Origin: CAZVCG01 sp964626265
GTDB lineage: Bacteria; Pseudomonadota; Alphaproteobacteria; UBA9219
NCBI GenBank assembly: GCA_964626265.1
Contig: CAZVCG010000062.1
Coordinates: forward strand, 1 to 6,262
Length of the DNA: 6,262 bases
Direction: 5' to 3'
The notes under the pieces are model-generated. The model was not told where the DNA came from. It ran no database searches and saw only the letters and a program-made list of their open reading frames with translations. Shown here piece by piece: positions 1 to 5,310 of this stretch. Made by a program: the position numbers and the translations under genes. The stretch's first letter is position 1, and each line of letters begins with the position of its first letter.

Positions 1-51
1 TCCTTCTTGGCCCGCGAACTCGCTTGCCCTACCATTCAGTTTGCGTAAGTC

Positions 52-394
52 CTAAGAAACTTCTTTTTTGTTACTGCAGGCAAGCGCAATACGGTCGAAG
101 GCCTTATCGGGATTGACGATGCGTTCAATGGAGTTTGATTGCAAGAACGACCAGATCGAACATATGGTAGAAGCATTTTTATAATCGACCAGACTATTAA
201 AAACGATCTCTATTTTATCGGGTTTTGCTTTGAGATCGGCAACAGCTCTATTATCCAGGTTGCGTTTATACCATTGACCATTAATGAAGATACCTCCGCT
301 CCACCGCAAAAAGGCTCATGGCGCGATCAAATGAATACCTGTTTTGGCGCAATTCGTATATTTTGGGATCGTTGAAATCCAGATATATAGTCAT
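52..394 (-). pseudogene. Small unrecognised gene, third in the his unit, frame broken at a T5 run
   Basis: An ATG at 394-392 is preceded by AAGGAG (407-402) at a 7-base spacing, one of the best ribosome binding sites in the window. That frame begins MTIYLDFNDPKIYELRQ and runs 37 codons to a TAA at 281-283. A second frame, entered at the run of five T on the minus strand (A5 at 308-312), stays open to TAG at 52-54 and contains GGIFINGQWYKRN and DKIEIVFNSLVDYKN. Removing one T joins the two (..DRAMSLLRWSGG..) into about 113 residues of natural-looking, mixed alpha/beta composition, with no membrane segment or signal peptide. It starts 25 bases after the hisE stop, so it is probably cotranscribed with hisE. 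It is visibly more AT-rich than the genes to the right. I do not recognise the family. It could be a true frameshift mutation, a sequencing or assembly error at the homopolymer, programmed slippage, or (less likely) two separate small ORFs. Confidence 0.5.
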
Positions 395-401
395 GATCGT
401 T

Positions 402-407
402 CTCCTT
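402..407 (-). promoter_or_regulatory. Strong ribosome binding site of the broken small gene
   Basis: AAGGAG lies 7 bases before the ATG at 394. It fixes the start of the small gene downstream of hisE, and it argues that translation of this gene was once, or still is, selected for. Confidence 0.6.
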
Positions 408-419
408 GTTGGCAGTCAG

Positions 420-782
420 TTAAGTTACATTTGGTTGTGAGGTAGTTTGCAGTTTTCCCCGCTTCCTCTGTCCCACCCTCGCGCGGGTTTCCAGAACAGC
501 AATGACTTTGTTCAGATTGCTCCCGCAGGCTTCGAGCAAGACCATCGTGTGATACAAAAGGTCGGCGGCTTCCTCATTGAGCTTGGGGCTGCCCGTCGCG
601 GCGGCTAGGGCGACTTCTACGCCTTCCTCGCCGACTTTTTGCGCCATGCGCGGGATGCCTTTGGCAAAGAGTCTTGCCGTATAGCTTTCTTCCGGCGGAT
701 CGTTGCGCCGCGCGCAGATCGTGGCTTCGAGTTTCCTTAAGAACAGCAAAGGATCGTCAAAGGCTTCGTTTTCCATAGTCAT
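420..782 (-). CDS. hisE: Phosphoribosyl-ATP pyrophosphatase (HisE)
   Basis: HisE hydrolyses phosphoribosyl-ATP to phosphoribosyl-AMP and pyrophosphate, the second step of histidine synthesis, in the cytosol. The 120-residue product is a stand-alone HisE of slightly more than usual length, not fused to HisI. Family signatures are visible: SYTARLF at 33-39, AQKVGEEGVEVALAA at 47-61, and EAADLLYHTMVLL at 71-83. The acidic residues of the last two belong to the metal-binding helices of the all-alpha NTP pyrophosphatase (MazG-like) fold. Gly55 stands where Ala is more usual (EEG rather than EEA), which should be harmless. The tail after residue 100 is basic and polar and probably disordered. The first ATG overlaps the stop of the HisG-like gene (ATGA at 782-779), which implies translational coupling. 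A second in-frame ATG lies two codons later, at 776, and either could be the start. A MazG protein is the alternative, but the SYT..LF and KVGEE signatures favour HisE. Confidence 0.93.
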   Translation of the reverse strand: MTMENEAFDDPLLFLRKLEATICARRNDPPEESYTARLFAKGIPRMAQKVGEEGVEVALAAATGSPKLNEEAADLLYHTMVLLEACGSNLNKVIAVLETRARVGQRKRGKLQTTSQPNVT

Positions 783-1630
783 CTCTGGCCCCCGCGCAGC
801 TCGAGTATGCGGCTTGCCAAAAATGCGCGTGGCTTTGGGCGCGTTTCTTTCTTGTAAGCATTGTTCAGCGTTTCAAGGAAGATTTCGCGTGAGGCATCGC
901 GGATGCTTTCGACGTTTTTCTGGACCGTATTGCAGAACGCCTCCAATTCTGGGTCGTCGTTCCAGCGATTGGCAATAAGAAGCATTTTGCTTTCATCGCC
1001 TCGTGCGACAGGAAAGAATCCGTTATCGAACGCCGACTTGCCCGTCGCGACCAGATCGAAGATCATCACGGGGAATTTGCGGATGTCCTGAAGCGCGCGG
1101 GCCAGCGTTTCGGTTCCGCCCTGACGCTCTATGACTTCCGTCAAGGTCATGTAGGAAACGTCATTGCTCTTTTTGAAACGCCAGAAAGCCTGACTATCCG
1201 AGGTGACGACTTTGCTGCCGTTCAACAGCTTGCGCCAGTCTTGCCCGGCGAATTCCTGCGGCAGCATCAGCATAGCGCAGCAACCCGAAAGGCCAAGATC
1301 GGAGACGACTTTGATTTTGTTTCGGCACGTTTCCTTGGCGCAGGCCTGCCAGCGTTCCAGCGCGTCCGTGCTTACGATGGCAACATCGGTAAAGCCGTCT
1401 TTGACGTTGCTTATGGCGTCGCCAAGACGGCTATAGACGATAGTTATGCTGTCATTGCCGTTAACATCGTTTTGCAAGTTCCAATATTGCTTATCTTTAT
1501 AAGGGGAGGTGATGGGGGCATATCCGCATGCGGCGAGGGCCGCTTGCGAAGCCTTAGCCAGAGCGCCGCCCGGTTTCTGGACTTGGACAATGAAGACCCC
1601 TCCGCGCCTCATCCTGTCGGAGGGTGGCAT
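779..1630 (-). CDS. hisG: Divergent HisG-like ATP phosphoribosyltransferase
   Basis: HisG condenses ATP with PRPP to phosphoribosyl-ATP, the committed first step of histidine synthesis. In the 283-residue reading, family landmarks appear in order: QKPGGAL at 18-24 (compare QKSGRL in E. coli HisG), DGFTDVAIVSTDAL at 78-91, DLGLSGC at 111-117, LNGSKVVTS at 136-144, and the PRPP-loop-like DLVATGKS at 192-199 followed by DNGF. Several usually conserved residues differ (see findings). The region after the PRPP loop is about 75 residues. Its last 40 are rich in charged residues and do not resemble the ACT-like regulatory domain of long HisG proteins. The start is uncertain: ATG at 1630 has no clear ribosome binding site, and ATG at 1612 (..MRRGGVFIVQVQK) fits the family N-terminus better, giving 277 residues. 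The ATGA overlap with hisE supports a histidine role. The family call is firm; full catalytic activity is not certain. Confidence 0.8.
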   Translation of the reverse strand: MPPSDRMRRGGVFIVQVQKPGGALAKASQAALAACGYAPITSPYKDKQYWNLQNDVNGNDSITIVYSRLGDAISNVKDGFTDVAIVSTDALERWQACAKETCRNKIKVVSDLGLSGCCAMLMLPQEFAGQDWRKLLNGSKVVTSDSQAFWRFKKSNDVSYMTLTEVIERQGGTETLARALQDIRKFPVMIFDLVATGKSAFDNGFFPVARGDESKMLLIANRWNDDPELEAFCNTVQKNVESIRDASREIFLETLNNAYKKETRPKPRAFLASRILELRGGQR

Positions 1631-1661
1631 ATGCGGCGGCAGCGGGTTCCATCATGTACAT
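1554..1661 (-). CDS. Short ORF overlapping the hisG start (possible leader peptide or displaced N-terminus)
   Basis: ATG at 1661 follows AGGAG (1673-1669) at a 7-base spacing, a better site than any seen for the hisG frame. It is about 32 bases downstream of the predicted transcription start. It encodes 35 residues beginning MYMMEPAAAAYATLRQ and ends at TAA 1556-1554, inside hisG in another frame. The peptide has only two histidines and no histidine run, so it is not a classical his attenuator peptide. It could be a coupling or leader ORF, or the real hisG N-terminus displaced by a one-base indel. It may also be chance. It does not resemble a known family. Confidence 0.3.
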   Translation of the reverse strand: MYMMEPAAAAYATLRQDEARRGLHCPSPETGRRSG

Positions 1662-1699
1662 AACAAGTCTCCTAAGTACGAACGTATTAACAAGATAGT

Positions 1700-1728
1700 A
1701 CAATATATCACTTAAGGTTGTACGTCAA
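1700..1728 (-). promoter_or_regulatory. Predicted sigma-70-type promoter of the his unit
   Basis: On the minus strand, TTGACG (1728-1723) is followed after 17 bases by TATTGT (1705-1700), or after 15 bases by the better -10 match TATATT (1707-1702). It lies about 40-65 bases upstream of the first ATG with a good ribosome binding site. An inverted repeat TACAA (1722-1718) / TTGTA (1703-1699) spans the spacer and -10, and could be an operator, though arms of 5 bases are weak evidence. The 7-base sequence CTTGTTA occurs twice downstream (1694-1688 and 1667-1661). This region separates the bamE end from the his unit and lets the unit be transcribed independently. Confidence 0.55.
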
Positions 1729-1783
1729 GGGCCTTTATTGTTTTCAAAAAAGGTCTTCGCCCCATGAGGGATAACGCTTTGAT

Positions 1784-2239
1784 TTACTTCTTTTTGCTTT
1801 CTTTCCCGACGCGGCTGCCGAGATTGCCGACCAGCTGTTCGACGAACGTCATGTCGTGCCCGTAGGTGGGCGTACTGCGGCTGACGGGGGAGACATCCTG
1901 CGCGGCTTTGGGGTCAAGCTCGTTTATGGCCGTGACGATGCCAATATCGTTAAATTTGATCTCGACCGCCTTGCTGGCGGTGATTTTTGGATCGAGGAAG
2001 GAATATTGTTCAGTGCTGCGCCCGAAATAAAGCCATGTGTTTTCGTCGAACGTGCTGACTTGCGTCGGCGATCCGATCTTGTTCATCACGTCTTCGCGCG
2101 TGCTTTCGCCGACTTTGATCTCGGCCATTTTTTCGGGGTCGAGCAAATGGCCGCGAGTCGCGACTTTCGGCGTGCATCCCGCAATAAGGAGCAGTGCGCA
2201 TAGGGCGAATAAGGGTAAACGCAGAGTGGTCAAAGTCAT
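1784..2239 (-). CDS. bamE: Outer membrane protein assembly lipoprotein BamE (SmpA/OmlA family)
   Basis: BamE is a small lipoprotein of the BAM complex, which folds beta-barrel proteins into the outer membrane. The 151-residue product has a lipoprotein signal peptide: a short N-terminus, a hydrophobic stretch at about 7-20, and a lipobox IAGC at 19-22, so Cys22 would be lipidated after cleavage. The SmpA/OmlA domain follows: IKVGESTREDVMNKIGSPT at 41-59, FDENTWLYFGR at 64-74, and AVEIKFNDIGIVTAI at 91-105. The tail (TYGHDMTFVEQLVGNLG, about 125-141) resembles that of alphaproteobacterial BamE proteins. The frame is open upstream to 2506, but the ATG at 2239 is chosen because it places the signal peptide at the N-terminus; the upstream part overlaps the DUF177 gene on the other strand. 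The ribosome binding site is weak. The gene diverges from the DUF177 gene, the usual arrangement in alphaproteobacteria. No clear terminator follows it. Confidence 0.93.
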   Translation of the reverse strand: MTLTTLRLPLFALCALLLIAGCTPKVATRGHLLDPEKMAEIKVGESTREDVMNKIGSPTQVSTFDENTWLYFGRSTEQYSFLDPKITASKAVEIKFNDIGIVTAINELDPKAAQDVSPVSRSTPTYGHDMTFVEQLVGNLGSRVGKESKKK

Positions 2240-2339
2240 GGGTAACAAATTCCACGTGTCAGGGCTGCTGTCAACGGTTGTTCCGTCCCCTCGGATTTGG
2301 TACGCATGAATCAGACTGTATCCGAATTGTGAGCAAATT
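2240..2339. promoter_or_regulatory. Divergent intergenic region between bamE and the DUF177 gene
   Basis: These 100 bases must hold or border promoters for both directions. On the minus strand there is a perfect -35-like TTGACA at 2275-2270, but the -10 position (about 2247-2252) is poor, and a start site there would fall almost on the bamE ATG. On the plus strand no convincing -35/-10 pair was seen; GAG at 2331-2333 is the only ribosome-binding-site-like element before the DUF177 start. Confidence 0.35.
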
Positions 2340-2894
2340 ATGAAAAACAACGTAAAAATCGAGCCTGAGCTGTCGCGGCCCCTGCAAGTCGATAGAATAT
2401 CTGCCGGGGGCATGGCAGAGCATGTCGTCGCGCGTCCTTCCGAACGTGAAGCCTTGGCTAAACGCTTCGGTTTGATCGAATTGCCGCGGCTGGAAGCAGA
2501 TCTCAATATCGATCATGCCGAAGGACGGATGATAGCCGTGACGGGCACGATAACCGCCGACGTGGTTCAGCAATGCGTTGTGACGCTTGATCCTGTTCCG
2601 GCGCACATCACGGATACGATCGATATTTTGTATGCGCCTGCTGGTATGCTGGATGTTGGCGCGAACCCGCCTCATTCGGATGAACTTGACAACGACGCGC
2701 CTGAGCCAATCGTCAATGGAACGATAGATTTAGGAGAGTTGGTGTCCCAGCATTTGGCTGTTGCGCTTGATCCCTACCCCCGCAAAGAAGGGGCGATGCT
2801 GGAAAACGGATCGGCTGGCTCAATGGATGAAGGCAAGCCCGTCACGCCGTTTGCGAAGCTGAAGGAAATGAAGAAAAAGCCCTCTAAGGCTTAA
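2340..2894 (+). CDS. YceD family protein (DUF177), 23S rRNA accumulation factor type
   Basis: The 184-residue product matches the alphaproteobacterial DUF177/YceD pattern. It has ELSRPLQVDRI near the N-terminus (9-19), SEREALAKRFGL at about 34-45, VTGTITADVVQQCVVTLDPV at about 67-86, GTIDLGELVSQHLAVALDPYPR at about 127-148, and a C-terminal PFAKLKEMKKK. The QCVVTLDPV cysteine segment and the LDPYPR segment are the family's hallmarks. YceD homologues are linked to 23S rRNA maturation or stability and typically sit beside rpmF, as here; the molecular mechanism is not evident from the sequence. No signal peptide or membrane segment is present, so it is cytosolic. The ATG at 2340 is the only good start: an in-frame stop lies at 2307-2309 and no other ATG lies between. 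An acidic stretch in the middle (about 115-122) and a lysine-rich end are typical. It is separated from rpmF by 155 bases containing a terminator-like hairpin. Confidence 0.9.
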   Translation: MKNNVKIEPELSRPLQVDRISAGGMAEHVVARPSEREALAKRFGLIELPRLEADLNIDHAEGRMIAVTGTITADVVQQCVVTLDPVPAHITDTIDILYAPAGMLDVGANPPHSDELDNDAPEPIVNGTIDLGELVSQHLAVALDPYPRKEGAMLENGSAGSMDEGKPVTPFAKLKEMKKKPSKA

Positions 2895-2919
2895 TTTCGT
2901 TTGAGAATATCCGAAAAGG

Positions 2920-2925
2920 TATGAT
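2920..2925 (+). promoter_or_regulatory. Possible -10 element of an rpmF promoter
   Basis: TATGAT matches the -10 consensus at 5 of 6 positions and lies about 125 bases before rpmF, just after the DUF177 stop. The -35 position (about 2896-2903) is poor (TTCGTT). If used, it would give rpmF a leader RNA of about 115 bases that includes the hairpin at 3005-3025. Confidence 0.25.
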
Positions 2926-2995
2926 AAACCAAGGGCTAAGAGCTAGTGTTGGGCCGTTCTTTCCCCTTGCATTTTTGGCGGCAATCCTTAAAAAG

Positions 2996-3036
2996 AGGGC
3001 TGATGCGCGGTCTTTCGGGCCGCGCCCTATTTTTTT
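2996..3036 (+). terminator. Intrinsic-terminator-type hairpin before rpmF (candidate attenuator)
   Basis: The stem is GCGCGGTC (3005-3012) pairing with GGGCCGCGC (3018-3025; one T-G pair), with loop TTTCG, followed after CCTA by seven T at 3030-3036. An alternative, wider pairing joins AGGGC (2996-3000) to GCCCT (3024-3028) and the preceding A run to the T tract, so the structure is nearly symmetrical and could work on both strands. It ends only 13 bases before the rpmF ATG, leaving no room for a promoter downstream of it. The transcript for rpmF, plsX and fabH must therefore read through it. Confidence 0.75.
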
Positions 3037-3049
3037 GTGAGTGTTTGCT

Positions 3050-3235
3050 ATGGCAGTACCTAAGAGAAAAACCTCGAAATCCGTGCGCAACATGCGACGT
3101 TCTCACCATGCGCTGAAGGCCACCAACACGCCGGAATGCAAGAATTGCGGCGAACCCAAGCGTCCGCACCACGTGTGCAAAGCCTGCGGCCATTACGATG
3201 GCCGTTCGGTCGTTAAGTCGAAGTCCAAAAAGTAA
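3050..3235 (+). CDS. rpmF: 50S ribosomal protein L32 (bL32)
   Basis: L32 is a small protein of the large ribosomal subunit. The 61-residue product begins MAVPKRKTSKS, the family's near-invariant N-terminus, followed by the basic RRSHHALK segment. It carries two cysteine pairs, Cys30/Cys33 and Cys43/Cys46 (CxxC-x9-CxxC), so it is the zinc-binding C+ form. The frame is open upstream to a GTG at 3041, but the ATG at 3050 is chosen because mature L32 starts with the AVPKRKTS segment. The ribosome binding site is weak (GAG at 3039-3041, 8 bases before the ATG) and lies directly after the T tract of the hairpin. It is followed 24 bases later by plsX, with which it is probably cotranscribed. Confidence 0.98.
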   Translation: MAVPKRKTSKSVRNMRRSHHALKATNTPECKNCGEPKRPHHVCKACGHYDGRSVVKSKSKK

Positions 3236-3237
3236 CC

Positions 3238-3252
3238 TCCACAGCCGGTGGA
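3238..3252 (+). promoter_or_regulatory. Small hairpin covering the plsX ribosome binding site
   Basis: TCCAC (3238-3242) and GTGGA (3248-3252) form a perfect 5-base inverted repeat around a 5-base loop in the rpmF-plsX gap. The right arm includes most of GGTGGA (3247-3252), the likely plsX ribosome binding site, 7 bases before the ATG. A stem this short is only suggestive of translational control or coupling with rpmF. Confidence 0.35.
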
Positions 3253-3259
3253 TTAGGCC

Positions 3260-4336
3260 ATGACGAAATTGACCGTAATCGCACTGGATGCGATGGGCGG
3301 TGACAACGCGCCGGAAGCGGTCGTGGCCGGAGCGGCTATGGCGCGCGCGCGCTATCCCAAGCTCGGCTTTATGTTCTTCGGCGATGAAGCGCGCCTTAAG
3401 CCGTTGATTGGCAAGCATGCCAATCTGCGCGGCATATCCGATATTCGTCATGCGCCGGACGTTATTCCCAACGAGATGAAACCCTCGGTGGCTTTGCGCC
3501 AAGGCCGCAACTCCAGTATGCGCCACGCCATCAACGCGGTGGCGCAAGGCGAGGCGGCCAGCATCGTGTCGGCCGGAAACACCGGCGCGCTCATGGCGAT
3601 GGCCAAATTCGTGCTGAAAACGATGCCGGGAATCGACCGTCCCGCCATCGCGACGCTCATCCCGACCCAAACGGGCGAATGCGTGATGCTCGATCTGGGC
3701 GCGAACCTTGAATGCGACGCCGAAAACCTTGTGCAATTCGCTATGATGGGCGCCATTTTTTGTTCCGCCGTCTTGGGAATCAGCGAGCCTTCCATCGGAT
3801 TGCTCAACATCGGCGTCGAGGAGATGAAGGGCCATGATGAAGTTCGCACCGCCGCCAGCATTTTGCGCGAGCGTCCCGTGCCGGGCCGTTTCCATGGTTT
3901 CATCGAGGGCAACGACATTACGGCGGGCACCGTGGACGTTGTCGTCACGGACGGTTTCAGCGGCAATATCGCGCTGAAAACCGCCGAAGGAACGGCAGTC
4001 CTGATCTCGCATTTCCTGAAGGGCGCGTTTACGTCCTCGTTGATGGCGCGGCTGGGTTATTTGCTGGCCCGTAGCGCGTTAAACAAGCTTCAAATGCGCG
4101 CCGATCCGCGCCGTCATAACGGCGCGATGTTTCTCGGCTTGCAAGGCGTATGCGTCAAGAGCCATGGCGGCACGGATCATGAAGGTTTCGCCAACGCCAT
4201 CGGCGTGGCGTACGATCTTGTCGAGCACCGCTTCAACGAACGCATTAAAATGGAGTTGGCGCGCCACTATGGCGAAGACCTGCCGCCTTCGGCAAATGGG
4301 GAAGAACAGAATTTTATCGAAAACGGGGATTCATGA
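3260..4336 (+). CDS. plsX: Phosphate acyltransferase PlsX
   Basis: PlsX converts acyl-ACP and phosphate to acyl-phosphate, the acyl donor for PlsY in making lysophosphatidic acid. It is a peripheral enzyme at the inner membrane. The 358-residue length is typical. Motifs in order: DAMGGDNAP at 10-18, SAGNTGAL at 104-111, MLDLGAN at 143-149, LLNIGVEEMKG at 181-191, VTDGFSGNIALK at 229-240, and GAMFLGLQGVCVKSHG at 288-303. All match the family. The hydrophobic and basic stretch at about 246-280 (FLKGAFTSS..LARSALNKL) corresponds to the region thought to help membrane association. The ATG at 3260 follows GGTGGA by 7 bases and gives the usual N-terminus. The stop overlaps the fabH start (ATGA at 4333-4336), implying translational coupling. 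The polar C-terminal tail after about 340 is variable in the family. Nothing looks broken. Confidence 0.98.
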   Translation: MTKLTVIALDAMGGDNAPEAVVAGAAMARARYPKLGFMFFGDEARLKPLIGKHANLRGISDIRHAPDVIPNEMKPSVALRQGRNSSMRHAINAVAQGEAASIVSAGNTGALMAMAKFVLKTMPGIDRPAIATLIPTQTGECVMLDLGANLECDAENLVQFAMMGAIFCSAVLGISEPSIGLLNIGVEEMKGHDEVRTAASILRERPVPGRFHGFIEGNDITAGTVDVVVTDGFSGNIALKTAEGTAVLISHFLKGAFTSSLMARLGYLLARSALNKLQMRADPRRHNGAMFLGLQGVCVKSHGGTDHEGFANAIGVAYDLVEHRFNERIKMELARHYGEDLPPSANGEEQNFIENGDS

Positions 4337-5307
4337 CACGCCGCTCGGTTATACTCGGCTGCGGCGGCGTTTTGCCCGAACGCATCGTAACCAACGAGGA
4401 AATCGCCCGTCGTGTTGCGACAGACGACGCGTGGATTGTCCAGCGCACAGGCATCAAGGCGCGTCACATCGCGGCTGAAAATGAAACGACGTCCGATCTC
4501 GCAGTGAAAGCGGCGGAAAAAGCGCTGCAAAACGCCGGAGTGAGCGTCGGCGACATTGACGCCGTCGTCGTCGCTACCACGACGCCCGACAACACGTTCC
4601 CATCCACGGCGGCGCGTGTGCAAGGCAGGCTCGGCATCAAAAAAGGTTTTGCGCTCGATGTGCAGGCGGTGTGTTCCGGTTTTGTGTATGCGCTGGCGGT
4701 GGCCGATAATTTCATCCGTTTGGGCCAGGCCAAAACGGCCTTGGTCATCGGCGCGGAGACGCTATCACGCCTTGTCGACTGGGATGATCGCACGACGTGC
4801 ATTCTGTTCGGCGACGGGGCGGGTGCGGTTGTTCTTCAGGCTGCAGAGGGCAAAGGCGACGCGTCGGATCGCGGCATTTTGTCCACGCATCTGCACGCCG
4901 ATGGTCAGCATTACGACAAGCTTTACGTCGACGGCGGGCCGGGCAGCACGGCGACGACCGGCCACATGAAAATGAACGGCGGCGAAGTTTTCCGCCACGC
5001 GGTGACGAAACTGGCCGATGTGGTGGACGAAGCGTTGGAGGCGAACGGCCTTAAACCCGATGCTATCGACTGGCTTGTGCCGCATCAGGCGAACAAGCGC
5101 ATCATCGACGGTACAGCAAAGAAATTGGGATTGCCACCGGAGCGCGTCGTTGTGACTATTGATCAGCACGCGAATACCTCGGCGGCATCGATACCTTTGG
5201 CTTTATCGGCGGCGGTTGCCGACGGGCGCATCAAGCGCGGGCAATTGCTGTTGCTCGACGTTATGGGCGGCGGATTTACATGGGCCGCCGCGCTCATTCG
5301 GTGGTAA
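4333..5307 (+). CDS. fabH: Beta-ketoacyl-ACP synthase III (FabH)
   Basis: FabH condenses an acyl-CoA primer (usually acetyl-CoA) with malonyl-ACP to start fatty-acid synthesis. The 324-residue product has the full thiolase-fold layout and the catalytic triad: Cys114 in VQAVCSGF, His251 in VPHQANKRI, and Asn281 in HANTSAASIPLAL. Other family segments are ILGCGGVLPERIVTN at 7-21, WIVQRTGIKARH at 34-45, FGDGAGAVVL at 159-168, and GGGFTWAAALIRW at the C-terminus, where Met311 and Ala318 replace the more usual Phe and Gly/Ser of FGGGFTWG. The ATG at 4333 overlaps the plsX stop by four bases, with a GGGGA stretch just before it. The two genes link chain initiation with phospholipid acylation. The downstream neighbour is a convergent membrane-protein gene rather than ihfA, which often follows fabH in alphaproteobacteria. 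Confidence 0.98.
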   Translation: MTRRSVILGCGGVLPERIVTNEEIARRVATDDAWIVQRTGIKARHIAAENETTSDLAVKAAEKALQNAGVSVGDIDAVVVATTTPDNTFPSTAARVQGRLGIKKGFALDVQAVCSGFVYALAVADNFIRLGQAKTALVIGAETLSRLVDWDDRTTCILFGDGAGAVVLQAAEGKGDASDRGILSTHLHADGQHYDKLYVDGGPGSTATTGHMKMNGGEVFRHAVTKLADVVDEALEANGLKPDAIDWLVPHQANKRIIDGTAKKLGLPPERVVVTIDQHANTSAASIPLALSAAVADGRIKRGQLLLLDVMGGGFTWAAALIRW

Positions 5308-5310
5308 TTC

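Noticed and set aside
1..48. Possible 3' end of a rightward gene (15 codons ending in TAA at 46-48)
   Set aside because: Fifteen open codons at a window edge are expected by chance about half the time, and the peptide is not recognisable.
1554..1661. Classical histidine attenuator leader peptide
   Set aside because: The 35-residue peptide has no run of histidine codons, and no following terminator hairpin was seen before hisG.
1241..1663. Plus-strand open frame of 140 codons opposite hisG
   Set aside because: It is antisense to the HisG-like gene, which has clear family motifs; the frame shows none.
1731..1783. Terminator after bamE (T6 run near 1747-1752 and a CCTTT/AAAGG pairing)
   Set aside because: No GC-rich stem precedes the T run on the minus strand, and the 5-base AT-rich pairing has a long loop.
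2240..2506. N-terminal extension of the bamE frame
   Set aside because: It would put 89 residues before the lipoprotein signal peptide and overlap the DUF177 gene on the other strand.
3041..3049. GTG start three codons upstream for rpmF
   Set aside because: L32 proteins begin MAVPKRKTS, which corresponds to the ATG at 3050.
2936..4012. Long minus-strand open frame of 358 codons opposite rpmF and plsX
   Set aside because: It lies antisense to the certain rpmF and plsX genes. Its product is abnormally rich in His and Arg, as expected for a shadow frame of GC-biased codons, and it shows no family motif.
4267..4623. Minus-strand open frame opposite the plsX-fabH junction
   Set aside because: It is antisense to two certain genes and its composition is Arg-rich and shadow-like.
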